Assembly: GCA_000431315.1 (NCBI GenBank)
Contig: HF989697.1
Coordinates: forward strand, 39,301 to 64,788
Origin: Brachyspira sp. CAG:484
Lineage (GTDB): Bacteria > Cyanobacteriota > Vampirovibrionia > Gastranaerophilales > Gastranaerophilaceae
Reading direction: 5' to 3'
Length of the DNA: 25,488 nt
Below, piece after piece: positions 1 to 7,296 of the stretch (its first letter is position 1; every line of letters begins with the position of its first letter). The notes beneath the pieces are model-generated. The model saw only the letters and a program-made list of their open reading frames with translations, was not told the DNA's origin and did no database searches. The translations under genes were made by a program, and so were the position numbers.

Positions 1-491
1 GAACACGAGTGGTATGCCTGCATTATTTTTTTCTAGTGTTAATATGTCGGATTTGTATAATTTTAAGTTTTTGTCTTTATCAAATATTAAGAGCTCTTTT
101 ATCTCTCTTCCATCATCTTTTGTGCCTTTATATTTTAATTTTATATCTCCATTTGGAAGTGTTTTTGTTTCCTCAAGAGGTATTTCGTAATCAGATAAAA
201 GATTATCAAAGGATGTTTTTGCTCTTTCAACAATTTTATCAAACGGCGTTAATGCTTTTGTATCTTCAGGTTTTATAGGAAGTTTTTGTTCTATATTTTG
301 AATAGTTTTGTTAGCCGCGTTTTTATTTTTTGTTATATAATAGGCTGCTAATGCGCCGCCTGCAAGGAGCACCCCGCCTAGAACTGCTTTTGCGGTTGTT
401 GGGATATTCTTTGATGTATCTGAATTTTTTTGTTTTATTTTATTTGTATTCTCGGTAAAATATGTATTGTAAACAGCACCAATTTTCATAT
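1..491 (-). CDS. Unknown protein with one N-terminal membrane segment, partial (C-terminus beyond window)
   Basis: An uninterrupted frame runs from an ATG at 491 to the left edge, giving at least 163 residues, so the 3' end is missing. The product starts MKIGAVYNTYF, is polar to about residue 30, then has one hydrophobic Gly/Ala-rich segment at about 34-51 (AVLGGVLLAGGALAAYYIT). A Lys/Asn-rich linker and a charged soluble part follow, predicted on the cytoplasmic or periplasmic side without a clear rule to choose. AAAGGA lies about 13 bases upstream of the ATG, a long but usable spacing. It is divergent from the EF-hand gene. No family is recognised; it resembles other short lineage-specific anchored proteins of this window in style only. 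The open frame on the opposite strand at 9-278 is its antisense shadow. Confidence 0.7.
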
Positions 492-510
492 GAAATATTA
501 ATTCCTTTAA

Positions 511-526
511 CGTTATCATACGTTTG
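511..526. promoter_or_regulatory. Short palindrome, possible operator
   Basis: AACGT-TATCAT-ACGTT is a 5-bp inverted repeat with a 6-base spacer, just upstream of the Shine-Dalgarno of the leftmost minus-strand gene. It could be a regulator site or a weak 5' UTR stem. Only the symmetry is seen; function is inferred. Confidence 0.25.
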
Positions 527-560
527 TAATAATTTATTTTTGTTTAATTACTGGAAAATT

Positions 561-589
561 TTTACAATTTGTAATAATTGCTTTAATTG
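561..589 (+). promoter_or_regulatory. Candidate promoter of the EF-hand gene
   Basis: TTTACA (561-566), a 17-base spacer and TAATTG (584-589) approximate sigma-70 boxes upstream of the EF-hand gene. The -10 match is poor, so this is tentative. A start here would give a leader containing the 600-641 hairpin. Confidence 0.3.
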
Positions 590-599
590 AGTAAATTTT

Positions 600-641
600 T
601 CCTCGTAATACATCTTTATATTTATAGAGTACTTACGAGGA
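600..641 (+). promoter_or_regulatory. Leader hairpin that covers the Shine-Dalgarno
   Basis: TCCTCGTAA (600-608) pairs perfectly with TTACGAGGA (633-641). TAC/GTA (609-611 with 629-631) extends the stem to 12 bp with one bulged C at 632 and a 17-base AU-rich loop. The right arm contains the only Shine-Dalgarno (GAGG, 637-640) of the gene starting at 649. If transcribed, the fold would block initiation and could act as a thermosensor or a protein- or sRNA-controlled switch. The pairing is seen directly; the role is inferred. It could instead be a DNA operator. Confidence 0.5.
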
Positions 642-648
642 TTTATTC

Positions 649-1716
649 ATGGTAAATATATCAGTCGGCAATGGACAGGGGATAACACAGGCTATAGCTT
701 CGAATTTGGGGCTTAGCAGCGCAGACTGCAAAAAGATTAACCTGTCAACATGGACTAAGGTTATGACACTTGTCGACCAAAATAATCAGCAAAATAAGGC
801 TGAAGGTAAAGATAGTATATTTACAGGCGGTAATAATGTTAATAATATAAATAATAAAGCTTCATGGAAAACTGACTTTCAGGTAAAACCAAATCAACAG
901 TTGAATTTTGATGAAAGTATATGGAGCAAAATTAAAGAACTTTTAACAGGCAAGCCTCAGGAAGTAAAGAAGGATGAACCTACACAGCATAATACTTCAA
1001 AACCTGAAGCTAGTTCACCTTCTGTAAGCGCTCCCGAAGCTGCTAAGCCTGTTGCTGTGACAACAAAAGTTGAAACTCCTGCACCAGCGCAGCCTGTTTC
1101 TTCAGCACAACAGGTAAAGGAAACAGGAGAAGCCCAGCTTTTACAGAAGGGAAAAGAAATGGCTGAAACTTTTAAAGCGATGCCAAATCTTGATGATGTT
1201 GATTTAATTAACGAAGATGTTGAGCTCCAGATTACAGACGATAACTGGAGGGCATTAGCTGGTAAAAAAGATAAAACAGATGCGGAAAAACAACAACTTG
1301 ATACCCAATATAAAACAAATATTAAAACCTTAGGCAAAGCATACACAACATATATAGATAAAACTTACGGCAACGGTGATGGTGTTTTAAGCCAGGATGA
1401 ATATACAAAATTTGAAGAAACAATGAAACCGGAAATTCTCAAAGATGACCCTGAAGCCGCTCAGTTACCATCAAATGCGTTTAAACATCTTGATTTAAAT
1501 AAGGACGGAAGTATTGACCATGAAGAAATGTCTTCATACCTTCATGCAATAGATTTCGGTACCGAAGATGGCAAGTCTAACGGTTTAAACGGTAAAATCA
1601 GTGCATATGATTTTATGTCAAACTCCATTGCGTTAGGAAAATCTGAAAAGAATATGATTGACCAAAAGCTGGCATATACATATAATGCTTTGTTTGGCAA
1701 GAAGCCTGTTGAATAG
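649..1716 (+). CDS. EF-hand calcium-binding protein
   Basis: A 355-residue protein without a signal peptide or membrane segment. Residues 1-100 form an unrecognised N-terminal region. Residues 101-160 are a Pro/Ala/Ser/Val-rich linker. The C-terminal third carries EF-hand-like loops: a clear one at 282-293 (DLNKDGSIDHEE, with D, N, D, S and the final E in ligand positions), a divergent one around 237-251 (YGNGDGVLSQDE) and a third degenerate Asp/Asn/Gly-rich stretch at about 302-320. Calcium binding by the 282-293 loop is well supported by the family rule; the cellular role is unknown. The start is chosen from GAGG eight bases before the ATG, which sits in a hairpin. A YkgJ gene follows 26 bases later but has its own promoter. 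Confidence 0.75.
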   Translation: MVNISVGNGQGITQAIASNLGLSSADCKKINLSTWTKVMTLVDQNNQQNKAEGKDSIFTGGNNVNNINNKASWKTDFQVKPNQQLNFDESIWSKIKELLTGKPQEVKKDEPTQHNTSKPEASSPSVSAPEAAKPVAVTTKVETPAPAQPVSSAQQVKETGEAQLLQKGKEMAETFKAMPNLDDVDLINEDVELQITDDNWRALAGKKDKTDAEKQQLDTQYKTNIKTLGKAYTTYIDKTYGNGDGVLSQDEYTKFEETMKPEILKDDPEAAQLPSNAFKHLDLNKDGSIDHEEMSSYLHAIDFGTEDGKSNGLNGKISAYDFMSNSIALGKSEKNMIDQKLAYTYNALFGKKPVE

Positions 1717-1736
1717 AGTTCGTTTTGTGATATTAT
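1709..1736 (+). promoter_or_regulatory. Promoter for a probably leaderless mRNA
   Basis: TTGAAT (1709-1714), a 16-base spacer and an extended -10 TGATATTAT (1728-1736) lie immediately before the next gene. The usual +1 distance of about 7 bases lands on the A of the ATG at 1743. No Shine-Dalgarno precedes that ATG, so the message is probably leaderless. Confidence 0.55.
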
Positions 1737-1742
1737 TTTGGT

Positions 1743-2423
1743 ATGAACAACCTGAGCTCATCCGTAGATGATTTACGCAAGAAATATCGTGAAATTTTTG
1801 AAAAATCTGTAGAAGAAATTCAAACACGTGTTGATGAAATCAAACCTGACAATTTGTCCGGCGACGTCTTTGACTGTTATGATGCAGGTAGTAAAGGCAG
1901 ACAATGGCAGCGGCAGGTGCTTGATATGCTTGAGAATGATATTTCAAAAGAAATTTATCGTAAATTTCAGGAAATTCTTGCTTATAGAAATAATTTTAGC
2001 TGTGTTGGCTGTGCAACCTGTTGTAATCTTGCCTGTAGCGAATTTTCTCCCGTAGAGCTTAAGCAAAAGGCAGAGCAGGGAGATAATTTTGCATCACAGT
2101 TTTTGAGCGTGTTTATACCTTATAAATCAAAGGAAGAAGCTAGGAAGGTTTATCCGGAATATATAGCAATGCTTGATGAAGCAAAGGAAGATAAGGTTTA
2201 TTTTTATCATTGTCCAAAATTAACAGCCGACAAGCGGTGCTCTGATTATGAGAACCGCCCTCAAATATGCCGGGACTTCCCTGATAATCCGCTGAGCATT
2301 CTTCCAAAAGCGTGCGGATATAAGAAATGGAAAGAAGAAGTTGAACCTGTTACACTTATGCTTCATTCCATGGTAGAAATTATTGAGTATTATATTGATA
2401 AGATTAAATTAAGTTTAAGGTAA
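1743..2423 (+). CDS. YkgJ-family cysteine-cluster protein
   Basis: A 226-residue soluble protein. Residues 1-80 are a charged helical extension. The CxxCxxCC signature of the YkgJ family (PF03692) is at C87, C90, C93, C94, with further conserved-type cysteines at C98, C157, C166, C176 and C191 (motifs HCPKL, RCSDYENRP, CRDFP, CGYKKW). The family is thought to bind zinc or an iron-sulfur cluster; its reaction is not established. rlmN starts 10 bases downstream, so the two are probably cotranscribed. There is no Shine-Dalgarno, but an extended -10 ends six bases before the ATG. A second family member lies at 8773-9354. The family call is firm; function is open. Confidence 0.85.
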   Translation: MNNLSSSVDDLRKKYREIFEKSVEEIQTRVDEIKPDNLSGDVFDCYDAGSKGRQWQRQVLDMLENDISKEIYRKFQEILAYRNNFSCVGCATCCNLACSEFSPVELKQKAEQGDNFASQFLSVFIPYKSKEEARKVYPEYIAMLDEAKEDKVYFYHCPKLTADKRCSDYENRPQICRDFPDNPLSILPKACGYKKWKEEVEPVTLMLHSMVEIIEYYIDKIKLSLR

Positions 2424-2433
2424 AAGGGATTGT

Positions 2434-3456
2434 ATGAAAATTTTATCAGGTCTTAGCCTAAAGGAAATAGAAGAAATAACTGATGAGTTAAAAGCGTCAA
2501 AATTCAGAGCGCGGCAAATTCATAACTGGATTTACCTAAAATCTGTTAAAGATATTGATGATATGACTGATTTGTCTGTAAAATTCAGGGAAGAATTAAA
2601 AAAAGCTGCATGCGTTTCGGATGTGAAAATTAAAGTTAAACAGGTTAGTTCAGACGGAACGATAAAATATCTTCTTGAATATCCTGATGGTGAGTGTGTT
2701 GAAACTGTTCTTATGCGTTTTGACAACAGAGCCAACCTTACGGCATGTGTAAGCTCACAGGTCGGGTGTGCAGTTAATTGCTCATTCTGTGCAACCGGAA
2801 AGCGTGGCTTTATTAGAAATCTGTCTTATAAAGAAATTATTGAGCAGGTTCTAACAATTCAGCGAGATACAGGCTTAAAAGTAACAAACGTAGTTTTTAT
2901 GGGACAGGGAGAGCCGCTGTTAAACCTTGATAATGTTTTAAAGGCTATGGAAATCTTCAATGAAAACTTTCAAATAGGCGCGCGCAGGCTTACTGTTTCT
3001 ACCAGCGGAATAATACCGCAAATAAATAAACTGGCTGAACTTGATATGCAGTCAACTTTAGCAGTTTCTCTGCATGCTCCAAATCATGATATTCGCAGCC
3101 GTCTTATGAAAATTGAAAATAAATATAACATGGATGACTTGCACAGAGCTCTGAAAAATTATGTAGATAAGACCGGCAGAAGAATTACAATTGAATATCT
3201 GCTGATAAAAGATCTGAATGATACTGTTCAGGCTGCAAAAGAACTTGCACATTATCTTCAGGATATAAAGTGTAATATAAATTTAATTCCTTATAATCCG
3301 ACCGCAGAGAATGATTACCAGCGGCCGTCTAACAATTCTGTTATGAAATTTAAATATCTCCTGGAACATTCCGGCAAAAAGGTTACCGTCCGTCTTGAGC
3401 GCGGAGCTGATATTGATGCGGCCTGCGGTCAGTTAAAAGGGAAGATTAATAGTTAA
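2434..3456 (+). CDS. rlmN: 23S rRNA (A2503-C2)/tRNA (A37-C2) methyltransferase, radical SAM
   Basis: RlmN methylates C2 of A2503 in 23S rRNA, and of A37 in some tRNAs, using two SAM molecules and a [4Fe-4S] cluster. The 340-residue length is normal. The cluster motif CxxxCxxC is C112, C116, C119; the SAM-binding GQGEP is at 157-161. The methyl-carrying cysteine matches C331 in the DIDAACGQL tail (E. coli C355), and the second catalytic cysteine matches C105 in CVSSQVGC (E. coli C118). AAAAGGG precedes the ATG by about six bases. It follows a YkgJ gene by 10 bases. Its TAA stop overlaps, within a TTAA, the stop of the convergent pilin-like gene on the other strand. Confidence 0.97.
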   Translation: MKILSGLSLKEIEEITDELKASKFRARQIHNWIYLKSVKDIDDMTDLSVKFREELKKAACVSDVKIKVKQVSSDGTIKYLLEYPDGECVETVLMRFDNRANLTACVSSQVGCAVNCSFCATGKRGFIRNLSYKEIIEQVLTIQRDTGLKVTNVVFMGQGEPLLNLDNVLKAMEIFNENFQIGARRLTVSTSGIIPQINKLAELDMQSTLAVSLHAPNHDIRSRLMKIENKYNMDDLHRALKNYVDKTGRRITIEYLLIKDLNDTVQAAKELAHYLQDIKCNINLIPYNPTAENDYQRPSNNSVMKFKYLLEHSGKKVTVRLERGADIDAACGQLKGKINS

Positions 3457-4230
3457 TATCTGACCTTGAACGGGTAGTCTTCAGGGATTATCCAGTTATT
3501 TAGCTGGATAATAGCTGTACAGTATTTGGCTCCATCTCTTGCTTTTGTATTGCAGCCTATTCTTGAATCATTTAAGAGTGTATTTCGGTTTCCGTCCCAA
3601 CCCACTTTTACAGGTTCAAGCCCTTTGTTGTAAAGGTATTTCCAACCTGTGCTGCTGTCTATCGGATAGTATTCAAATTGAAACTTACAAATTCCATATC
3701 CATCTTGAGGGCATTTATCGGGATGCCCGGTGAAAAATACGATTTCTCTTGAAGTTAAAACAGTATCATCGTTTCCAAATTGAAAACTGGAGCCATCGCT
3801 TAAATAATATCTTAGCACTCCGTTTGTTTTAATAACTTTTTTTATAACTATAAGATTTGAGAAGTATTTTTGAAACCATTCATCAATTTTGGCAGTGCCT
3901 TCAATTGGTTTTCCTTCTTCATCCAAATCAACTCCGCCGGTATCACTGTACCAAATTTTTCTATCGCCATATTGAACTTCAGCCATTCTGATTGCATTAT
4001 TAAAGGTTGAATAAAATTTTGCCAATCTGGTTTCTACTACCTTATTCCTATGATTTTGCACCAGTGTTGGTAATGTCATAGCAGCGACGACCCCAATAAT
4101 ACCTAAAGTAATTAAAACTTCCGCTAAGGTAAACGCGGACCGGAATAATCCCGAAGCGTGAAAAAGCCCGCCGGCACTATCTAAGCCCCCCCCCCTTCTT
4201 TGAATTTGCAGCTATAATTGTGTTTTGCAT
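3453..4230 (-). CDS. Type IV pilin-like protein A, reading frame interrupted at a G10 tract (phase-variable candidate)
   Basis: The pilin frame reads ...RSAFTLAEVLITLGIIGVVAAMTLPTL and then a soluble body to 3453. The N-terminal methylation motif has F at +1 and E at +5, followed by a hydrophobic helix, and processing would be Ala|Phe. This frame has no ATG, GTG or TTG upstream of an internal ATG at 4079. The only well-supported start is the ATG at 4230, with AGGAGG five to six bases before it and a good promoter. From that ATG the frame reads MQNTIIAANSKKGGG and hits TAG just after ten G (4195-4186). ATG-to-ATG distance is 151 bases, so loss of one base or gain of two joins the frames. As given, the gene is OFF or needs slippage. 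The mature body has several cysteines and resembles pseudopilins or minor pilins. Confidence 0.8.
4077..4230 (-). repeat. Conserved 154-bp pilin head module, copy A
   Basis: Start codon, N-terminal leader, G tract and pilin helix up to the internal ATG are about 95% identical to the same-length module at 9943-10096 (about seven differences, one at the edge of the G tract). Sequence 3' of the module diverges widely. The shared head suggests recent duplication or gene conversion among pilin-like genes. Confidence 0.85.
4186..4195 (-). repeat. G10 homopolymer (C10 on + strand)
   Basis: Ten consecutive G on the coding strand within codons 12-15 of the ATG frame of pilin-like gene A, in an AT-rich genome. 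Such tracts mutate by strand slippage during replication and may slip in transcription. A tract of nine would fuse start codon and pilin frame. Confidence 0.9.
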
Positions 4231-4260
4231 GACTATCCTCCTCTTTTGTGCTACTTTATA

Positions 4261-4288
4261 ATTATAAACTAATTTTAGTAAATTTCAA
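4261..4288 (-). promoter_or_regulatory. Promoter of pilin-like gene A
   Basis: On the minus strand TTGAAA (4288-4283), a 16-base spacer and a perfect TATAAT (4266-4261) precede the AGGAGG and ATG at 4230. It is a strong vegetative-type promoter, so the gene is probably transcribed even with its frame closed. Confidence 0.7.
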
Positions 4289-4423
4289 CTGTCCGGGAAT
4301 TTTCCGCGATTAGGATTTAGAACGGAATTTTATAACGGCGTTAAAAAAGTTTAGCAGCTGCGCTGCGGCGTATAACCGGTGAAATGCTGCAACGACGGAT
4401 TAGACGAAAACAAAGGAATATCT

Positions 4424-4861
4424 ATGAAAGCATTAATACAAAGAGTTAAAGAGGCGTCAGTTACAATTGACGGCGTACTTTATTCAAAAATCGATGCAGG
4501 GCTTCTTGTTCTGCTCGGTGTTGAAAAATCTGACGGCAGTGAAAATGCTGAAAAGCTTGCACAAAAAGTCATGAATTTAAGGATTTTTGAAGATGAAAAT
4601 GACAAGATGAATTTGTCTGTTCAGGATATAAAAGGTGAAGTCCTTGTTGTATCACAGTTTACACTGTGCGGGGATTGTAAAAAAGGAACAAGACCATCCT
4701 TTGATAAAGCTGCGCCGCCTGATAGAGCAAACCAGCTTTATGAAGAGTTTGTAAATAATATAAAAAACTCCGGTTTGAAGGTTGAAACAGGTAAATTCCG
4801 CGCAATGATGGATGTTGCGCTTATAAACGACGGACCGGTTACCTTTATGCTTGAAAAATAA
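4424..4861 (+). CDS. dtd: D-aminoacyl-tRNA deacylase
   Basis: The enzyme hydrolyses D-amino acids (and glycine misloaded on tRNA-Ala) from tRNA, acting in the cytoplasm as a homodimer. The 145-residue length is typical. Diagnostic motifs are SQFTL (77-81), GTRPSF (88-93) and NDGPVT (135-140), the last holding the Gly-cisPro pair that screens chirality in the partner active site. The frame is open 15 codons further upstream, but ATG 4424 is chosen because AAAGGA stands six to seven bases before it and the product then begins MKALIQRV, as in the family. It appears to be a single-gene unit: pilin gene A is divergent and a strong new promoter follows. Confidence 0.95.
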   Translation: MKALIQRVKEASVTIDGVLYSKIDAGLLVLLGVEKSDGSENAEKLAQKVMNLRIFEDENDKMNLSVQDIKGEVLVVSQFTLCGDCKKGTRPSFDKAAPPDRANQLYEEFVNNIKNSGLKVETGKFRAMMDVALINDGPVTFMLEK

Positions 4862-4883
4862 TTATTTATTTTAAGAAATCTAC

Positions 4884-4912
4884 TTGCGAATATTTACTTT
4901 TTATGTTATAGT
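4884..4912 (+). promoter_or_regulatory. Promoter of the zinc-ribbon/RG protein-rimM-trmD operon
   Basis: TTGCGA (4884-4889), a 17-base spacer and an extended -10 TGTTATAGT (TATAGT 4907-4912). It gives a leader of about 110 bases before the ATG at 5029. The AT-rich leader contains a GAGGAG at 4953 without a following ATG; no further structure is clear. Confidence 0.65.
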
Positions 4913-5028
4913 ATTAATATTAAGTATATTGAATGAATTTATATTACCGAGGAGTAATAATTTAAAATTTAAAAACTAGTTGTTATTTTATGTTTATGAA
5001 ATTATTTTTTAATTAAGAGGCTTTAAAT

Positions 5029-6093
5029 ATGTATGTAAACAAGTGCGTCAAATGCGGTCGTGAATTTGAGACAAAGAACCCCAAGAGAGTTATCTGTCCG
5101 GATTGTTTGTATCCTGATAAAAAGATGATGATTAACCCTCCATCAGAATCTTCAGCAGATGGTGCGGCTTCTCAGCCGCAGGTTTCAGCTCCATCGGAAC
5201 CGTTAAACGGATATAGTACAGAAACCCAGCCGCAATTCTATAGTAGTTACAGTGCAGGCGAAGGGCGTCCGCAAAGACCACAGCGTTCTTATAATCAGGG
5301 TTATAGCCGCCCGCAGCAGGATGGATACAGAAGTAATCAGGGCGGTTACAATAGAAACTACAATCAAAACCGTTCCCAGCAAGGCGGATACCGCAATAAT
5401 CAAGGCGGCGGATATAACAGAAATTATAACCAGAATAGACCGCAGCAGGGGAATTTCAGGCGTGATAACAGAGGTTATAACCAAAATCGTCCGCAACAGG
5501 GCGGATTTAGACGCGATAACCGCGGTTTCCAGAAACGTCCTCAGATGAACAGGAACAAAGCTCCTAAGCAGCTTCTGGTAAGCAAAGAACAGCTTGAACA
5601 AATTGAATTGCTCTATAAACCTATGCTTCCGCTGCCAAATCCGGATGCTCATGAAGTTATCGGTGAAAAAATATCTTTGGAACCAAGAAAAGTATTCTTC
5701 GGCATTAACTTAATCAGACAAAAGATGATGCTTCCGAAACTTCCGTTCCCAAAACGTAAACTTGCAATATCACCGGACCAGCTTTTTGCTATAAAAAATT
5801 TATATGAACCGCTGCTTCCGCTTCCGCCTATTGGATGCCACAAAATAATTGCAGCTCAATTGAAAATGGATGAGTGGAGAGTTCACGTTGGTATTGGTTT
5901 AATCCGTTCACAAATGGGGCTTCAGCGCTGGAACCAGGATAGAGAAGATTGCCCTGAAGAGTTTAAAAATCAGAATACAGCAGAAGCTGCTCCTGTAGAA
6001 GAAACTCCAAAAGCAGAGGAAAAGACTGATGCTCCTGCTGAAAAACCTAAACGCGGAAGAAAACCAAAGAAGGTTGAAGAGCCTGAAGAATAA
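5029..6093 (+). CDS. Zinc-ribbon, RG/QN-rich protein with two repeated domains, probable RNA-binding
   Basis: A 354-residue protein of unknown family. Residues 6-26 form a CxxC...CxxC zinc ribbon (C6, C9, C23, C26). Residues about 35-178 are disordered and rich in Gln, Asn, Gly, Arg and Tyr, with repeats such as YNQNRPQQGGFRRDNRG, like RGG/prion-like RNA-binding proteins. Residues 182-237 and 245-300 are two diverged copies of one 56-residue domain sharing S-x-x-QL-x-x-I-x-x-LY-x-P-x-LPLP and ending in a helix with LIR-x-x-M. A tail with an AT-hook-like KRGRKPKK closes the protein. AAGAGG precedes the ATG by nine bases. Its TAA overlaps the rimM ATG (TAATG), so translation is coupled. RNA binding is inferred from composition and from the rimM-trmD context. 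Confidence 0.8.
   Translation: MYVNKCVKCGREFETKNPKRVICPDCLYPDKKMMINPPSESSADGAASQPQVSAPSEPLNGYSTETQPQFYSSYSAGEGRPQRPQRSYNQGYSRPQQDGYRSNQGGYNRNYNQNRSQQGGYRNNQGGGYNRNYNQNRPQQGNFRRDNRGYNQNRPQQGGFRRDNRGFQKRPQMNRNKAPKQLLVSKEQLEQIELLYKPMLPLPNPDAHEVIGEKISLEPRKVFFGINLIRQKMMLPKLPFPKRKLAISPDQLFAIKNLYEPLLPLPPIGCHKIIAAQLKMDEWRVHVGIGLIRSQMGLQRWNQDREDCPEEFKNQNTAEAAPVEETPKAEEKTDAPAEKPKRGRKPKKVEEPEE
5269..5544 (+). repeat. Imperfect tandem repeats encoding an RG/QN-rich disordered region
   Basis: Codons 81-172 of the zinc-ribbon gene repeat units built on YNQNR-PQQGG-(F/Y)R-(R/N)(D/N)N. Copies differ at codon level, so this is an old expansion rather than a recent slippage array. Confidence 0.7.
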
Positions 6094-6605
6094 TGAGTAA
6101 ATTCATTTCAGTCGGTAAAATCCTAAATTTTCATGGTATTCAGGGTGAAGCCCGGGTTGGGTTTTCAAAGAATCAGCAGGATTTTTTACTCAGTTTGAAT
6201 GAAGTTTTTGTTAAGACAGGCAATGAATATAAGCCTTTAACAATCATAAAAAGCCGTATTCATAAGAATTTTGCTATTATGAAATTTGAGGGCATAAATG
6301 CAATTGACGAACTTTTACCTTATAAGGGCGAACTTTTGTTTGTTGAAGAAGCTACGATAAGAGAAAAGCTTGAAGAAGATGAGTTTCTGATTGATGAACT
6401 TGTCGGGTTAAGTGTTTATGATGCAGAAGATAACAAACTTGGCTTTGTTGTAGGTGTATCTAATAACGGCGCTACAGATTTACTTTCTGTAAAAACTAAT
6501 TCAAAAAAAATTTCCCTTGTGCCTTTTGTGAAAGCTATTGTCACAAATGTGAGCATAAAAGATAAGAAGATTACAATAAACAATCTTGAGGGGCTGCTGG
6601 AATGA
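6093..6605 (+). CDS. rimM: 16S rRNA processing protein RimM
   Basis: RimM binds ribosomal protein uS19 and helps mature the 30S head. The 170-residue length is normal. The N-terminal RimM domain opens with VGKILNFHGIQGEARV (residues 7-22), and the C-terminal PRC-barrel has ELVGLSVYDAEDNKLG and the LVPFVKAIV segment. Start and end both overlap neighbours: TAATG with the upstream zinc-ribbon gene and ATGA with trmD. This is tight translational coupling. The usual upstream partners rpsP and a KH-domain gene are absent here. Confidence 0.96.
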   Translation: MSKFISVGKILNFHGIQGEARVGFSKNQQDFLLSLNEVFVKTGNEYKPLTIIKSRIHKNFAIMKFEGINAIDELLPYKGELLFVEEATIREKLEEDEFLIDELVGLSVYDAEDNKLGFVVGVSNNGATDLLSVKTNSKKISLVPFVKAIVTNVSIKDKKITINNLEGLLE

Positions 6606-7294
6606 AGTTTGATGTTATGACGCTTTTCCCCGAAATGGTTGAGAATTATTGCAGTTTTAGTATTCTCAAACGGGCTGTTGAAAACGGCATTGTTAGTGTT
6701 AATACTATTAATCCGAGGGAATTTACTCTTGACAAACATAAAAAAGTTGATGATACCCCATACGGCGGCGGTGCAGGAATGGTTTTGATGGCTCAGCCTT
6801 ATGTGGATGCTTATGAAAGTGTTGCCCGTTGTGAGAAATCCATAACAGTTATGCTTTCTCCTCAGGGTAGACCTTTAGACGATGCGCTTGTAAACGAACT
6901 TGCCGGATATGACCAGATTGTTATGATGTGCGGTCACTATGAAGGTTTTGACGAACGTATCAGAGAAATAATTAAACCGCTTGAAATTTCTATAGGTGAT
7001 TTTGTATTGACAGGCGGCGAGCTTCCTGCTCTTTGTCTTATTGATGCTGTGAGCCGTAAACTTGAAGGTACTCTGGGTAAAATAGAATCTGCTGATGAGG
7101 ACAGCTTTTCAAACGGGTTAATTGAATATCCTCATTATACAAAACCCCGCGAATACAGAGGACTGAAAGTTCCTGAAGTGCTTCTTAACGGCAACCATAA
7201 GGATATTGCACAGTTTAGGATGGAGCAATCTTTAGAACGCACAAAACAGAAACGTCCTGATTTATATAAGAAATACCTGGAAAGTCAAAAGTAA
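6602..7294 (+). CDS. trmD: tRNA (guanine-37-N1)-methyltransferase
   Basis: TrmD uses SAM to make m1G37 in tRNAs reading CNN codons, which prevents +1 frameshifting. It is a SPOUT-fold dimer with a trefoil knot. The 230-residue length is normal. Motifs seen: DDTPYGGGAGM (50-60), LSPQGR (85-90), GHYEGFDER (111-119) and SIGDFVLTGGELP (130-142). The start overlaps the rimM stop by four bases. The next gene is convergent and begins its stop only three bases later; no hairpin terminator is visible between them. Confidence 0.97.
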   Translation: MKFDVMTLFPEMVENYCSFSILKRAVENGIVSVNTINPREFTLDKHKKVDDTPYGGGAGMVLMAQPYVDAYESVARCEKSITVMLSPQGRPLDDALVNELAGYDQIVMMCGHYEGFDERIREIIKPLEISIGDFVLTGGELPALCLIDAVSRKLEGTLGKIESADEDSFSNGLIEYPHYTKPREYRGLKVPEVLLNGNHKDIAQFRMEQSLERTKQKRPDLYKKYLESQK

Positions 7295-7296
7295 GT

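Noticed and set aside
9..278. Open frame of 89 codons on the + strand
   Set aside because: Hydrophobic antisense shadow of the minus-strand gene, without a ribosome site.
957..1346. Minus-strand frame of 129 codons inside the EF-hand gene
   Set aside because: Shadow frame; the + strand frame has EF-hand motifs and a ribosome site.
4186..4220. CTG just upstream of the G tract as start of the pilin frame of gene A
   Set aside because: It is in frame but has no Shine-Dalgarno and is a rare start codon, while the ATG ten codons upstream has AGGAGG and a promoter.
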